This document shows, in pieces, positions 7,347 through 13,594 of a stretch of 28,213 nt of DNA. Source of the DNA: JANNYA01 sp031409855 (GTDB lineage Bacteria; Pseudomonadota; Gammaproteobacteria; Xanthomonadales; SZUA-5). Made by a program: the position numbers and the translations under genes. Below the pieces are notes generated by a model that did no database searches, had not been told where the DNA came from, and saw only the letters and a list, made by a program, of their open reading frames with translations. Position 1 is the stretch's first letter. Each line of letters starts with the position of its first letter. The DNA is taken from assembly GCA_031409855.1 (NCBI GenBank), contig JANNYA010000137.1:1-28213 (forward strand), in the 5' to 3' direction.

Positions 7347-8448
7347 ACCGACCTTCGACGAAGAGGCATTTACGGGCAGCTACCGCCCGGGTGAAGTGCA
7401 GTTCTTACTCAAGCCAATCCAGATTGAGCCGATGCCTGATCTGCATGCGAAGGAACGTTTGATTCAATCCGGCGCGCGCCATTATAGTGAGATGCTGGGT
7501 GTAGAACGCCAACCTAGCGCTGAATACATGGCCTTGTTTCATGCGGCGGTGCAATGCAATGCCGCACTTATGGCGCGCGATGTCTGGCGTTTAGCCGCGC
7601 ACATCCACGCCGCGCGCCCAGGGGGTGCCACTTTGGTTTCCTTGGCCCGCGCCGGTACGCCTGTGGGTGTATTGCTACACCATGTGCTGCGGGAATTTTT
7701 TGATTGCGCGGCGGCGCACTATTCGATTTCGATTATCCGCGATCGCGGTATCGACGAAGTCGCGCTGGATTACATTTGCGCGCGCCACGCGCCCGAAACG
7801 CTGGTGTTTATTGATGGCTGGACTGGCAAGGGCGCGATCGCCAATGAATTGAGTAGTTCACTCAAGGCCTACCACGCAAACAGCCGGGTCAAATTGGCGG
7901 ATGAGCTTTACGTTTTATGTGATTTAGCGGGATTGGCCAGCGCCGCCGGTTCGACACAAGATTATCTAATTCCATCAGCGATCCTGAATGCCACGATTTC
8001 CGGATTGGTTAGCCGTTCGGTCTTAAACGAGCAAATCGGGCCAGCTGATTTTCACGGCTGCCGCTACTACAGCGAATTTTCCGCCCAGGATCGATCCGTC
8101 TGGTTTATTGAGCAAATTATGACGTCAGTGCGCGCACTGCCAGCCAATGCGCGCGTGCTACCGCCGCCGCATGATCGCGCAAAATTAAGGGTACAAAGCA
8201 GCGCGCTGTTAGCACGGCTGATGCACGAATTTGAGATCGATAACCGTAACTACATTAAGCCCGGTATTGGCGAGGCGACACGTTCTTTGTTGCGCCGCAC
8301 ACCGCGCGTATTGTTGCTTTCCGAGCTGGACGCACCTGAAGTTCAGCACTTACGTCTGCTTGCCCAAGAAAGCGGTGTGCCGATACAATTTGACCCCGAG
8401 TTGCGCCTACACGCCGCCGCTATAATTCAAAGGTTATCCGATGCATGA
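7339..8448 (+). CDS. StiP / PRTase-1 family protein with PELOTA-like C-terminal domain
   Basis: A 369-residue protein matching the ter-associated family listed either as 'cysteine protease StiP' or as PRTase-1. Sequence evidence favours a phosphoribosyltransferase-like fold: L-V-S-L-A-R-A-G-T-P-V-G near residue 97, I-I-R-D-R-G-I-D-E near residue 132, and a PRPP-loop-like V-F-I-D-G-W-T-G-K-G-A near residues 155-165. The last 60 or so residues (R-V-L-L-L-S-E-L-D-A-P-E-V onward) resemble the PELOTA RNA-binding domain often fused to these proteins. I cannot identify a clear protease Cys-His pair. It overlaps the HAD gene by eight bases and the next gene by eight bases. Family is firm; activity is uncertain. 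Confidence 0.82.
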   Translation: MTKPTFDEEAFTGSYRPGEVQFLLKPIQIEPMPDLHAKERLIQSGARHYSEMLGVERQPSAEYMALFHAAVQCNAALMARDVWRLAAHIHAARPGGATLVSLARAGTPVGVLLHHVLREFFDCAAAHYSISIIRDRGIDEVALDYICARHAPETLVFIDGWTGKGAIANELSSSLKAYHANSRVKLADELYVLCDLAGLASAAGSTQDYLIPSAILNATISGLVSRSVLNEQIGPADFHGCRYYSEFSAQDRSVWFIEQIMTSVRALPANARVLPPPHDRAKLRVQSSALLARLMHEFEIDNRNYIKPGIGEATRSLLRRTPRVLLLSELDAPEVQHLRLLAQESGVPIQFDPELRLHAAAIIQRLSDA

Positions 8449-9400
8449 TGCCCATGGCCTGGATGCCTGCAGTCTAGCTCCACACAGCCTTGATCCACAC
8501 AGACTTGATCCGCATCGGCTAGGCGCCTCGCTGTATGTGCCAGCGATCCACCCTAAGTTGGCCGCCGTATTCGCAGGCCATTCTTACCCTGATGTAAGAT
8601 CACTCATTGCGTGTACCGAAGACGCGATTGCCGAACACCAGCTCGACTCGGCGCTTGCGCGTTTAAAAGAAGTCTTGCCGACGCTGCCGCCGCGCGCATA
8701 CGGGCCGCTGCGCTTTATCCGGCCACGCAATGTCGAGGTTTTACAGGCGCTGTTAGGGCTAGCGGGCATTGAGCGCGTACATGGTTTTGTGCTGCCAAAA
8801 ATCGATCACAGCACTGTTTCCGGTTATTTAGACGCCCTAGGCACGCGTAACTTCGCGATTATGCCAACCTTAGAAACTACCGCCGCGTTCGAGCCCGATG
8901 CAATGCGCGCCCTGCGCACATTGTTGTTGCAACCGGCGCATAAAGCTCGCTGCATGGCTTTGCGCATTGGTGGTAATGATCTGCTGGCCCTACTGGGCAT
9001 ACGCCGCGCGCGAAATACTTCAATTTATCAAACTCCGATTGGCGCATTGATTCCGCAATTAGTCATGTGTTTTCGCCCGCACGGCTTTCAACTAACCGGC
9101 CCGGTTTTCGATGGTTTGGAAAGCATGGACACCCTGCGTGCAGAGGCGCTGCAAGATCGGCACATGGGCCTGATTGGCAAAACCGCAATACACCCTAGCC
9201 AAACGGGCGTGATTGAGTCTGTTTTTCGCGTATCTGAGTGCGAGCTAGCCGCAGCAAACGCCTTGCTGAGTAGTGAGGCTGCGGTGATAAAGTTCGACGG
9301 CAGCATGCTAGAGCGCACGGTGCATTCCGAATGGGCGCGCAACATCTTGCAACGTAGTCAAGACCATTCGCGGCACGGTATGGAATTTCCGGGCGCTTAG
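8441..9400 (+). CDS. HpcH/HpaI aldolase / CitE-like lyase of the ter module
   Basis: A 319-residue TIM-barrel protein of the citrate-lyase-beta/HpcH group. Visible hallmarks are L-Y-V-P-A near residue 30, R-F-I-R-P-R near residue 91, P-K-I near residue 120, the metal-binding L-E-T near residue 144, A-L-R-I-G-G-N-D near residue 177, G-P-V-F-D-G near residue 220, and K-T-A-I-H-P-S-Q near residues 246-253, a family signature. These enzymes cleave or form C-C bonds, often on CoA esters, with magnesium. The substrate in ter loci is unknown. The ATG sits inside the end of the previous gene, with AAAGG before it. The first 27 residues hold a degenerate (S/R)-L-D-P-H repeat not typical of the family. 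Last gene of the ter operon. Confidence 0.87.
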   Translation: MHDAHGLDACSLAPHSLDPHRLDPHRLGASLYVPAIHPKLAAVFAGHSYPDVRSLIACTEDAIAEHQLDSALARLKEVLPTLPPRAYGPLRFIRPRNVEVLQALLGLAGIERVHGFVLPKIDHSTVSGYLDALGTRNFAIMPTLETTAAFEPDAMRALRTLLLQPAHKARCMALRIGGNDLLALLGIRRARNTSIYQTPIGALIPQLVMCFRPHGFQLTGPVFDGLESMDTLRAEALQDRHMGLIGKTAIHPSQTGVIESVFRVSECELAAANALLSSEAAVIKFDGSMLERTVHSEWARNILQRSQDHSRHGMEFPGA

Positions 9401-9442
9401 CGGGTACAAACGCAACCGTCGATGCTGGCGTTGCGTTGACCG

Positions 9443-9501
9443 TTGGCTAAAACCACCAGCCAATCGCACCAAACTCGCTAACTATTGGCTGAATTAGTCA
9501 A
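9443..9501 (+). promoter_or_regulatory. candidate upstream enhancer sites for a PspF-type activator
   Basis: Two related inverted repeats lie here: TTGGCT-N9-AGCCAA (9443-9463) and ATTGGCT-N5-AGTCAAT (9483-9501, one mismatch). Between them is TCGCTAACT (9475-9483), which matches the end of the E. coli PspF site as I remember it. Relative to the sigma-54 start near 9557 they sit at about -114 to -94 and -75 to -56, a sensible range for enhancer sites. No pspF gene lies next to pspA here. Confidence 0.4.
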
Positions 9502-9530
9502 TTTCACCGCAGATTTAGCCTGTTTTCCGC

Positions 9531-9546
9531 TGGCACGCATCGTGAA
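9531..9546 (+). promoter_or_regulatory. sigma-54 (-24/-12) promoter of pspABC
   Basis: TGGCACGCATCGTGAA places a perfect TGGCACG at -24 with GTGAA at -12, where the consensus has TTGCA. The -12 element is imperfect, but the -24 element and the next two bases are, from memory, identical to the E. coli pspA promoter. Predicted start near 9557; about 50 bases of leader precede pspA. This fits the known sigma-54 control of psp operons. Confidence 0.6.
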
Positions 9547-9605
9547 TAGATAGAACCAAGGCTGCAGCCCGACGCTTTTTATCTAATCACGAAAGGAAAT
9601 CTACC

Positions 9606-10346
9606 ATGGGTATTTTCACGCGCTTAAGCGACATCATTAACTCCAATATCAACGCTTTGTTAGACAAAGCGGAAGATCCAGAAAAAATTCTGCGCCTGAT
9701 GGTGCAAGAAATGGAAGACACGCTAGTTGAGTTGCGCACCGCCGCCGCAAAAGGCATCGCTGATCGCAAAGAGCGCGAGCGTTTTGTTTCCAACTTGCAT
9801 GCAGAAACCACCGATTGGGCTTCAAAGGCCGAGTTGGCGCTTTCCCGGGGCCGGGAAGATTTAGCGAAATCGGCGCTGGTACATAAATCCAATCTTACTG
9901 AGCATTTGGTCGTTGTTGAAAAAGAAGTGAAGTTGATTAGCGAGCAATTGGCGCAATTGTCGGAAGATACCGCCAAGCTGCAGGCAAAACTTGCCGAGGT
10001 AAAGGCGCGTCAACGCACGATTGTGTTGCGCCATCAACACGCAGAAAATACCTTGCGTGCCCGCAGCCAAGTGGCAAATCAGCGCGTCGAGGGCATGATG
10101 CAGCGTTTTGATTATGCCGAGCGCCGTATTGATGGCCTGGAAGCACAAAGCGAAGCGCTGGCTTTTGGCCGGCAGAAATCTTTGGCGGCACAAATTGCTG
10201 AGCTTGAAACAGACGAGCGAATTACCGAGGAGTTGGAAGCATTGAAGGCGCGCATGAAAGCGAACGCTAAGCCTATGGTTGCGAAACCGATGGTTGCGAA
10301 GCCTGCCGTGGAAAGCAGCCTCGATAGCAACAACGGGAGCGTTTAA
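9606..10346 (+). CDS. pspA: phage shock protein A (PspA/IM30)
   Basis: A 246-residue, almost entirely coiled-coil protein. The N terminus M-G-I-F-T-R-L-S-D-I-I-N-S-N-I-N-A-L-L-D-K-A-E-D is the amphipathic helix and first coil typical of PspA. PspA assembles into large oligomers that bind stressed inner membrane, preserve proton-motive force, and in resting cells inhibits the activator PspF. It is slightly longer than E. coli PspA because of an A-K-P-M-V tandem repeat near residues 221-236, followed by a short tail. AAAGGAAA gives a good ribosome site. It is first in pspABC, one base before the pspB start, and follows the ter operon. Assignment is certain. Confidence 0.97.
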   Translation: MGIFTRLSDIINSNINALLDKAEDPEKILRLMVQEMEDTLVELRTAAAKGIADRKERERFVSNLHAETTDWASKAELALSRGREDLAKSALVHKSNLTEHLVVVEKEVKLISEQLAQLSEDTAKLQAKLAEVKARQRTIVLRHQHAENTLRARSQVANQRVEGMMQRFDYAERRIDGLEAQSEALAFGRQKSLAAQIAELETDERITEELEALKARMKANAKPMVAKPMVAKPAVESSLDSNNGSV

Positions 10347-10347
10347 T

Positions 10348-10575
10348 ATGTCCGGCGTGGCAGAAATCGCCGTAATCCTATCGCTATCCATTGTTGCGCC
10401 GATCGCCATCATCACCAATTTTATTCTTAAGCTGCGGCAAAACCGTGGCTTGAGTACCGATGACGAGCGCATGTTGAGCGATTTGTGGCAAAGCGCAAAG
10501 CGTATGGAAGATCGTATTAGAAGTTTGGAACGCATCTTGGATGCTGACCAGCCCAACTGGAGAAATAAATCATGA
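10348..10575 (+). CDS. pspB: phage shock protein B (PspB)
   Basis: A 75-residue protein. Residues 4-28 form a transmembrane helix (E-I-A-V-I-L-S-L-S-I-V-A-P-I-A-I), followed by the conserved cytoplasmic coiled coil with L-S-D-L-W-Q-S-A-K-R-M near residue 46 and R-I-R-S-L-E-R-I-L-D near residue 59. PspB acts with PspC as the membrane sensor that pulls PspA away from PspF under envelope stress. I placed the start at the ATG of 10348, one base after the pspA stop; an upstream in-frame ATG at 10279 would lie inside pspA and is not family-like. The stop overlaps pspC by four bases (ATGA). Assignment is firm. Confidence 0.95.
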   Translation: MSGVAEIAVILSLSIVAPIAIITNFILKLRQNRGLSTDDERMLSDLWQSAKRMEDRIRSLERILDADQPNWRNKS

Positions 10576-11012
10576 GCCGCCGTCAACGTAGTTCCCGAGA
10601 CGAGAAGTTTATCGGCGAACGCATCAACCCGCACCGCTTGTATCGCAGCAATCGCCGCATTTTGGCGGGCGTTGCCTCTGGGATCGCCGAGTATTTGGGT
10701 TTAAGTGTTACCGGTACGCGGTTCGCGGTGTTTTTCCTATCGATGATCTTTTTCCCGGTGGTGCCATTTATTTACTTAATCATGATTTTCATCCTGCCGC
10801 GCCAACCGGAAGGGCTGTATGAAAGTCCTAAAGATGAAGCATTTTGGCGCACCACCGCACTGGCACCCAGTACCAGCTTTTCCGATGCGCGCTACCGCTT
10901 TCGTGACATGGAAGAACGCGTGCGCAACATGGAAGAGTATGTAACCAGTGCAAAGTATGAGTTTGAGCGGGAAATGCGACGTAGTCCGCCGCCTAGCCAT
11001 AGCCCGCTGTAG
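10572..11012 (+). CDS. pspC: phage shock protein C (PspC)
   Basis: A 146-residue membrane protein. The PspC domain runs from about residue 15 (N-P-H-R-L-Y-R-S-N) through R-R-I-L-A-G-V-A-S-G-I-A-E-Y-L-G near residues 26-41 to two closely spaced hydrophobic stretches at about 48-75. The C-terminal part is a cytoplasmic coil with M-E-E-R-V-R-N-M-E-E-Y-V near residue 114. PspC with PspB senses inner-membrane damage and releases PspF from PspA. It overlaps pspB by four bases and is the last gene before a strong terminator. Assignment is firm. Confidence 0.95.
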   Translation: MSRRQRSSRDEKFIGERINPHRLYRSNRRILAGVASGIAEYLGLSVTGTRFAVFFLSMIFFPVVPFIYLIMIFILPRQPEGLYESPKDEAFWRTTALAPSTSFSDARYRFRDMEERVRNMEEYVTSAKYEFEREMRRSPPPSHSPL

Positions 11013-11031
11013 GCTTTAGTGAGTTAACAAA

Positions 11032-11064
11032 AAACCCAGGTGCAGTTGGCCTGGGTTTGTTTTT
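11032..11064 (+). terminator. intrinsic terminator of the psp operon
   Basis: AAACCCAGG (11032-11040) and CCTGGGTTT (11050-11058) form a perfect nine-base stem with a nine-base loop, followed by GTTTTT. This is a textbook Rho-independent terminator 19 bases after the pspC stop. Confidence 0.88.
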
Positions 11065-11119
11065 ACTCAGTTAGACGTCGAATTCTTTGAAGAAAGCAAA
11101 TACGAATCAACGTTGGCGA

Positions 11120-11506
11120 TTAGACCAATGTCACCAACTCCGAATACGCCGCAAGTTTCGCATCTCGTGTCAACAACCGCAGTGGCTCGCATTGGGCTTG
11201 GGCGATCAGGATGCGATCAAATGGGTCCCGATGGTGCATAGGCAGCAAATCAACCTGCGCCACGTGCTCGGCGCTAATTGCAAGTAGCTGTAAGCCAGCG
11301 GCGCTAAATCGGATTTTGGCTTGTTGACCCGAAATCGGCATTTGATCGGGCACTAACCGATGCTTAATTGAAATTTCCCAAATACTTGCTGCACTGACAA
11401 ACACTTGGTCACCGCCTGAAATAATCAGGGAGCGCGCTAAGGGTGAAAGTTTTGCTGCATCCGTCAATACCCACAGAGCAATATGCGTGTCGAGCAACAG
11501 CCGCAT
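11120..11506 (-). CDS. PIN-domain toxin (VapC-like)
   Basis: A 128-residue PIN-domain protein, the usual VapC size. The acidic active-site residues are visible: L-L-L-D-T-H near residues 3-8, A-S-I-W-E-I near residues 40-45, D-P-F-D-R-I-L-I-A-Q-A near residues 93-103, and L-T-R-D near residue 111. PIN toxins are magnesium-dependent RNases that cut tRNA or rRNA when freed from the antitoxin. Its ATG shares one base with the stop of the antitoxin gene (TAATG), so translation is coupled. The W-containing 'T-H-I-A-L-W' start is typical of PIN toxins paired with Phd-type antitoxins. Assignment is firm; RNA target is unknown. Confidence 0.9.
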   Translation of the reverse strand: MRLLLDTHIALWVLTDAAKLSPLARSLIISGGDQVFVSAASIWEISIKHRLVPDQMPISGQQAKIRFSAAGLQLLAISAEHVAQVDLLPMHHRDPFDRILIAQAQCEPLRLLTRDAKLAAYSELVTLV

Positions 11507-11748
11507 TAGTTTGCCAAGCCAAACATATCCGCGATTTCCGCGTTGCTGGCGTCAATGTCATCACCGATTTCGAACTCACCTCGGCAGGTGCCAAATTTGA
11601 CGAGCGCACCTTTTTCTCGGATTGGCACCACTCTTGCGGCAGGTTTTCCGTTACGCGCGATTACGATTTCTGCGACTGCGCCTGACTCAACCGCCTCGAC
11701 CAGTTTAGAGAGAGAATTTTTTGCGTCCAACATGTTGTAAGCGTGCAT
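11506..11748 (-). CDS. Phd/YefM-type antitoxin
   Basis: An 80-residue protein opening M-H-A-Y-N-M-L-D-A-K-N-S-L-S-K-L-V-E, the DNA-binding Phd/YefM fold, with I-V-I-A-R-N-G-K-P-A-A-R-V-V-P near residue 32. The acidic C-terminal tail would bind and block the PIN toxin. I chose ATG 11748 because GGAGGAG lies seven bases upstream; a start at 11766 would include that ribosome site in the coding region. First gene of the leftward toxin-antitoxin pair. It probably represses its own promoter through the direct repeats upstream. Confidence 0.9.
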   Translation of the reverse strand: MHAYNMLDAKNSLSKLVEAVESGAVAEIVIARNGKPAARVVPIREKGALVKFGTCRGEFEIGDDIDASNAEIADMFGLAN

Positions 11749-11767
11749 AGCTATACTCCTCCGCACT

Positions 11768-11814
11768 GTCTGGCTAAGTCTGGCTAGAATAGCGCATATG
11801 TTTTTAGTTGTCAG
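11768..11814 (-). promoter_or_regulatory. promoter and operator repeats of the leftward toxin-antitoxin pair
   Basis: On the minus strand, CTGACA (11814-11809) and TATTCT (11791-11786) are spaced by exactly 17 bases. Just downstream are two direct copies of TAGCCAGAC (11786-11778 and 11776-11768), ten bases apart, so on the same helix face and overlapping the likely transcription start. This is the expected layout for antitoxin autorepression. Confidence 0.55.
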
Positions 11815-11823
11815 CTCGCGCCG
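11801..11823 (+). repeat. 23-bp direct repeat, left copy
   Basis: This block (TTTTTAGTTG then TCAGCTCGCGCCG) matches 12605-12627 at 22 of 23 positions. The two copies bracket the rightward toxin-antitoxin pair at a distance of 804 bases. The left copy also contains the -35 box of the leftward pair. Confidence 0.75.
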
Positions 11824-11855
11824 ATGTCAAACCAGCATGGACAGTCACACTTTGA

Positions 11856-11873
11856 TGTACAGTATGACGTACA
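11856..11873 (+). promoter_or_regulatory. TGTACA-type operator of the rightward toxin-antitoxin pair
   Basis: TGTACA (11856-11861) and CGTACA (11868-11873) lie 12 bases apart, and the outer five bases form the inverted repeat TGTAC-N8-GTACA. YefM-family antitoxins are known to bind paired TGTACA-core palindromes. The boxes lie 20-37 bases before the antitoxin ATG, overlapping a weak promoter (TGGACA at 11838 with a CAGTAT-like -10). Confidence 0.5.
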
Positions 11874-11892
11874 GATTGTCGGGGACGAAACT

Positions 11893-12147
11893 ATGCAAGA
11901 AACAACGTTTACTGAATTGCGCACACACGCCAAACGATTTTTTGATGCCGTTGAGCGTGGCGAAACGGTTCGCGTACTTCGTAATGGCAAGCCAACAGCT
12001 GAAATCATTCCTATTCGGGCTGCCACGCCGTCATGGAAACGTGGCGCATTGCCGATGACGATTAAGGGCCTAGATTTGAGTCGCGAGATTATTAAAGACC
12101 GGGTCGGGGAACTGAGGTCTAGCGAAAGCGCAAAGTCAAACGACTAA
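11893..12147 (+). CDS. Phd/YefM-type antitoxin, second pair
   Basis: An 84-residue protein starting M-Q-E-T-T-F-T-E-L-R-T-H-A-K-R-F-F-D-A-V-E-R-G-E, a clear Phd/YefM antitoxin N terminus, followed by V-R-V-L-R-N-G-K-P-T-A-E-I-I-P. The C-terminal tail is charged. I prefer ATG 11893: the in-frame ATG at 11824 would put the operator-like TGTACA boxes inside the gene and add a non-family N terminus. The stop is six bases before the TTG start of the toxin. It is not a recent duplicate of the leftward antitoxin, as the two share only family motifs. Confidence 0.85.
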   Translation: MQETTFTELRTHAKRFFDAVERGETVRVLRNGKPTAEIIPIRAATPSWKRGALPMTIKGLDLSREIIKDRVGELRSSESAKSND

Positions 12148-12153
12148 AAGCAC

Positions 12154-12576
12154 TTGAAAATTTTCCTTGATACTTCAGAGTTTGCCAAGCGCTATGTTGA
12201 TGAGCTGGGTTCAGCACATGTGCTGCAACTCTGCGATCAAGCCACCAGCCTAGTCGTCAGTGTCATTTGCTTGCCTGAGCTTATTTCTACATTATCGCGT
12301 CTGGTAAGGGAAAAGCGCCTTAGCAAACGTGACTATCAGCGCCTTAAACAACAAGTGCTCGGTGAACTTGCAGACGTAGATGTGTGCCAAGTAACCCCTG
12401 AGATATTGGCGTTAGTGGTTGAGCTTTTGGAGTTATATCCACTGCGCGCGATGGACGCATTTCATATTGCCGGTGCAAAAGCGGTTGATGCGGATATTTT
12501 TGTCTCGGCGGATCATCGTCAAATTATCGCAGCGAAAGGCGCTGGGCTAAAGGTTGTCGATGTTTCGACAGCTTGA
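12154..12576 (+). CDS. PIN-domain toxin, second pair
   Basis: A 140-residue PIN-domain RNase. Active-site residues: F-L-D-T-S near residues 4-8, the acidic residue in L-P-E-L near residue 42, A-M-D-A-F-H-I-A-G-A near residues 98-107, and V-S-A-D-H-R near residue 117. The F-A-K-R-Y motif after the first aspartate marks the subgroup common among PIN toxins of Gram-negative bacteria. The start is a TTG at 12154, six bases after the antitoxin stop; the PIN fold begins at once, so a later start would lose the first aspartate. The ribosome site is weak, as expected for a coupled toxin. Confidence 0.88.
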   Translation: MKIFLDTSEFAKRYVDELGSAHVLQLCDQATSLVVSVICLPELISTLSRLVREKRLSKRDYQRLKQQVLGELADVDVCQVTPEILALVVELLELYPLRAMDAFHIAGAKAVDADIFVSADHRQIIAAKGAGLKVVDVSTA

Positions 12577-12604
12577 TGCCGAATAGGCGAAACGCCAGAC
12601 ACGT

Positions 12605-12627
12605 TTTTTAGTTGCCAGCTCGCGCCG
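12605..12627 (+). repeat. 23-bp direct repeat, right copy
   Basis: Right partner of 11801-11823, differing at one base (C for T in the middle). It lies 28 bases after the toxin stop and 45 bases before the trpC ATG. The repeat pair delimits the second toxin-antitoxin pair as a possible inserted unit. Confidence 0.75.
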
Positions 12628-12672
12628 TGCCCATTAGTCTCCTGCGCCTGAAACTTCAGTCCATTGGCGCCC

Positions 12673-13470
12673 ATGAGCGATATTTTAAACACCATTTTGG
12701 CGCGCAAAGCGCAGGAAGTTGCCGCACTCAAAGCACGCGCTAGTTTGGCAGAGCAGCGCGCACGTGCAGCCGATGCAGCGCCCACGCGCGGGTTTGAGGC
12801 GGCGCTGCGGGCGAAACTGGCGAAAGGCGTTAGCGCAGTCATCGCTGAGGTCAAAAAAGCCAGTCCGAGTAAGGGCGTGCTGCGTAGCGATTTCAATCCG
12901 GCTGAGATTGCGGCCAGCTATGAAGCGGGTGGAGCGGCGTGTTTGTCGGTGCTGACCGATATTGATTTTTTTCAAGGCAGTGATGCTTATATGCAGGCGG
13001 CACGTGCGGCGTGTAGCTTGCCGGTGTTGCGCAAAGATTTCATTATTGATGCCTATCAAATCTATGAAGCGCGGGCCTTGGGGGCGGATTGCGTGCTGCT
13101 GATTGCGTCAGCTTTGCAGGATTCGCGCCTGGCTGAATACGCCGATATTGCTCGCGAAGCCGGACTGGACGTGTTGATAGAAGTGCACGACGGCGATGAA
13201 ATGGCGCGCGCGCTGGCAACTGACGGCCGCCTTATTGGCGTGAATAACCGCAATTTACGCACCTTTGAAACCGATATGGACACCTCGGTTAAGCTCAAAC
13301 GCGAGTTCCCGCAAGCGCGCTTGTTTATCACTGAGTCTGGAATTCACAGCGTATCGGACGTGGCAAAACTGCGTAGTGCTGGGATCCACGCGTTTTTGGT
13401 GGGCGAGGCATTTATGCGCCAGGCCGATCCGGGGGCGGCGCTGACCGCGTTATTTGGCGATTGCCGTTAA
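12673..13470 (+). CDS. trpC: indole-3-glycerol phosphate synthase
   Basis: A 265-residue TIM-barrel enzyme that closes the indole ring in tryptophan synthesis, converting CdRP to indole-3-glycerol phosphate. Catalytic and binding segments are all present: I-A-E-V-K-K-A-S-P-S-K-G near residue 57, L-R-K-D-F-I near residue 117, L-I-E-V-H near residue 170, G-V-N-N-R-N-L near residue 191, and I-T-E-S-G-I near residue 219. I chose ATG 12673 (M-S-D-I-L-N); a TTG at 12664 in the same frame is less likely. It stands alone, with no trpD or trpG beside it in the window, and the toxin-antitoxin pairs occupy its upstream side. Assignment is firm. Confidence 0.96.
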   Translation: MSDILNTILARKAQEVAALKARASLAEQRARAADAAPTRGFEAALRAKLAKGVSAVIAEVKKASPSKGVLRSDFNPAEIAASYEAGGAACLSVLTDIDFFQGSDAYMQAARAACSLPVLRKDFIIDAYQIYEARALGADCVLLIASALQDSRLAEYADIAREAGLDVLIEVHDGDEMARALATDGRLIGVNNRNLRTFETDMDTSVKLKREFPQARLFITESGIHSVSDVAKLRSAGIHAFLVGEAFMRQADPGAALTALFGDCR

Positions 13471-13479
13471 TTCCACAAA

Positions 13480-13514
13480 GCCTGCGCGTGATAGCGCAGA
13501 TGGCTTTCGATAAA
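13480..13514 (-). repeat. 35-bp direct repeat, left copy: duplicated 3' end of fghA
   Basis: These 35 bases are identical to 14957-14991. On the minus strand both encode the FghA C-terminal residues F-I-E-S-H-L-R-Y-H-A-Q-A. This copy reads on to L-W-N and a stop, and is preceded by an in-frame stop, so only about 17 codons remain. The block includes a CTGCGC-GTGATA-GCGCAG inverted repeat. It lies ten bases after trpC and marks one edge of a 1.48-kb segment carrying a secreted-protein gene. Confidence 0.85.
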
Positions 13515-13530
13515 GCTAGTTCAGTGTTAC

Positions 13531-13554
13531 CCATTGGCAGTTCATGTCCAATGG
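13531..13554 (+). other. perfect 7-bp hairpin upstream of the secreted-protein gene
   Basis: CCATTGG (13531-13537) and CCAATGG (13548-13554) form a perfect stem with a ten-base loop. No true T-run follows. It could help end trpC transcription or sit in the leader of the next gene. An in-frame ATG at 13544 falls in its loop, which argues against that start. Confidence 0.35.
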
Positions 13555-13594
13555 TTTAAAATCAGGTTTTTATTACACAAAAATAGTGAAAATT

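Noticed and set aside
7339..8448. True cysteine protease (StiP name)
   Set aside because: I see PRPP-loop-like motifs and no clear Cys-His catalytic pair; the name may reflect database history.
9861..10634. Long antisense frame (257 codons) across pspA-pspB
   Set aside because: It lies opposite certain psp genes, has no family features or ribosome site, and follows from their codon pattern.
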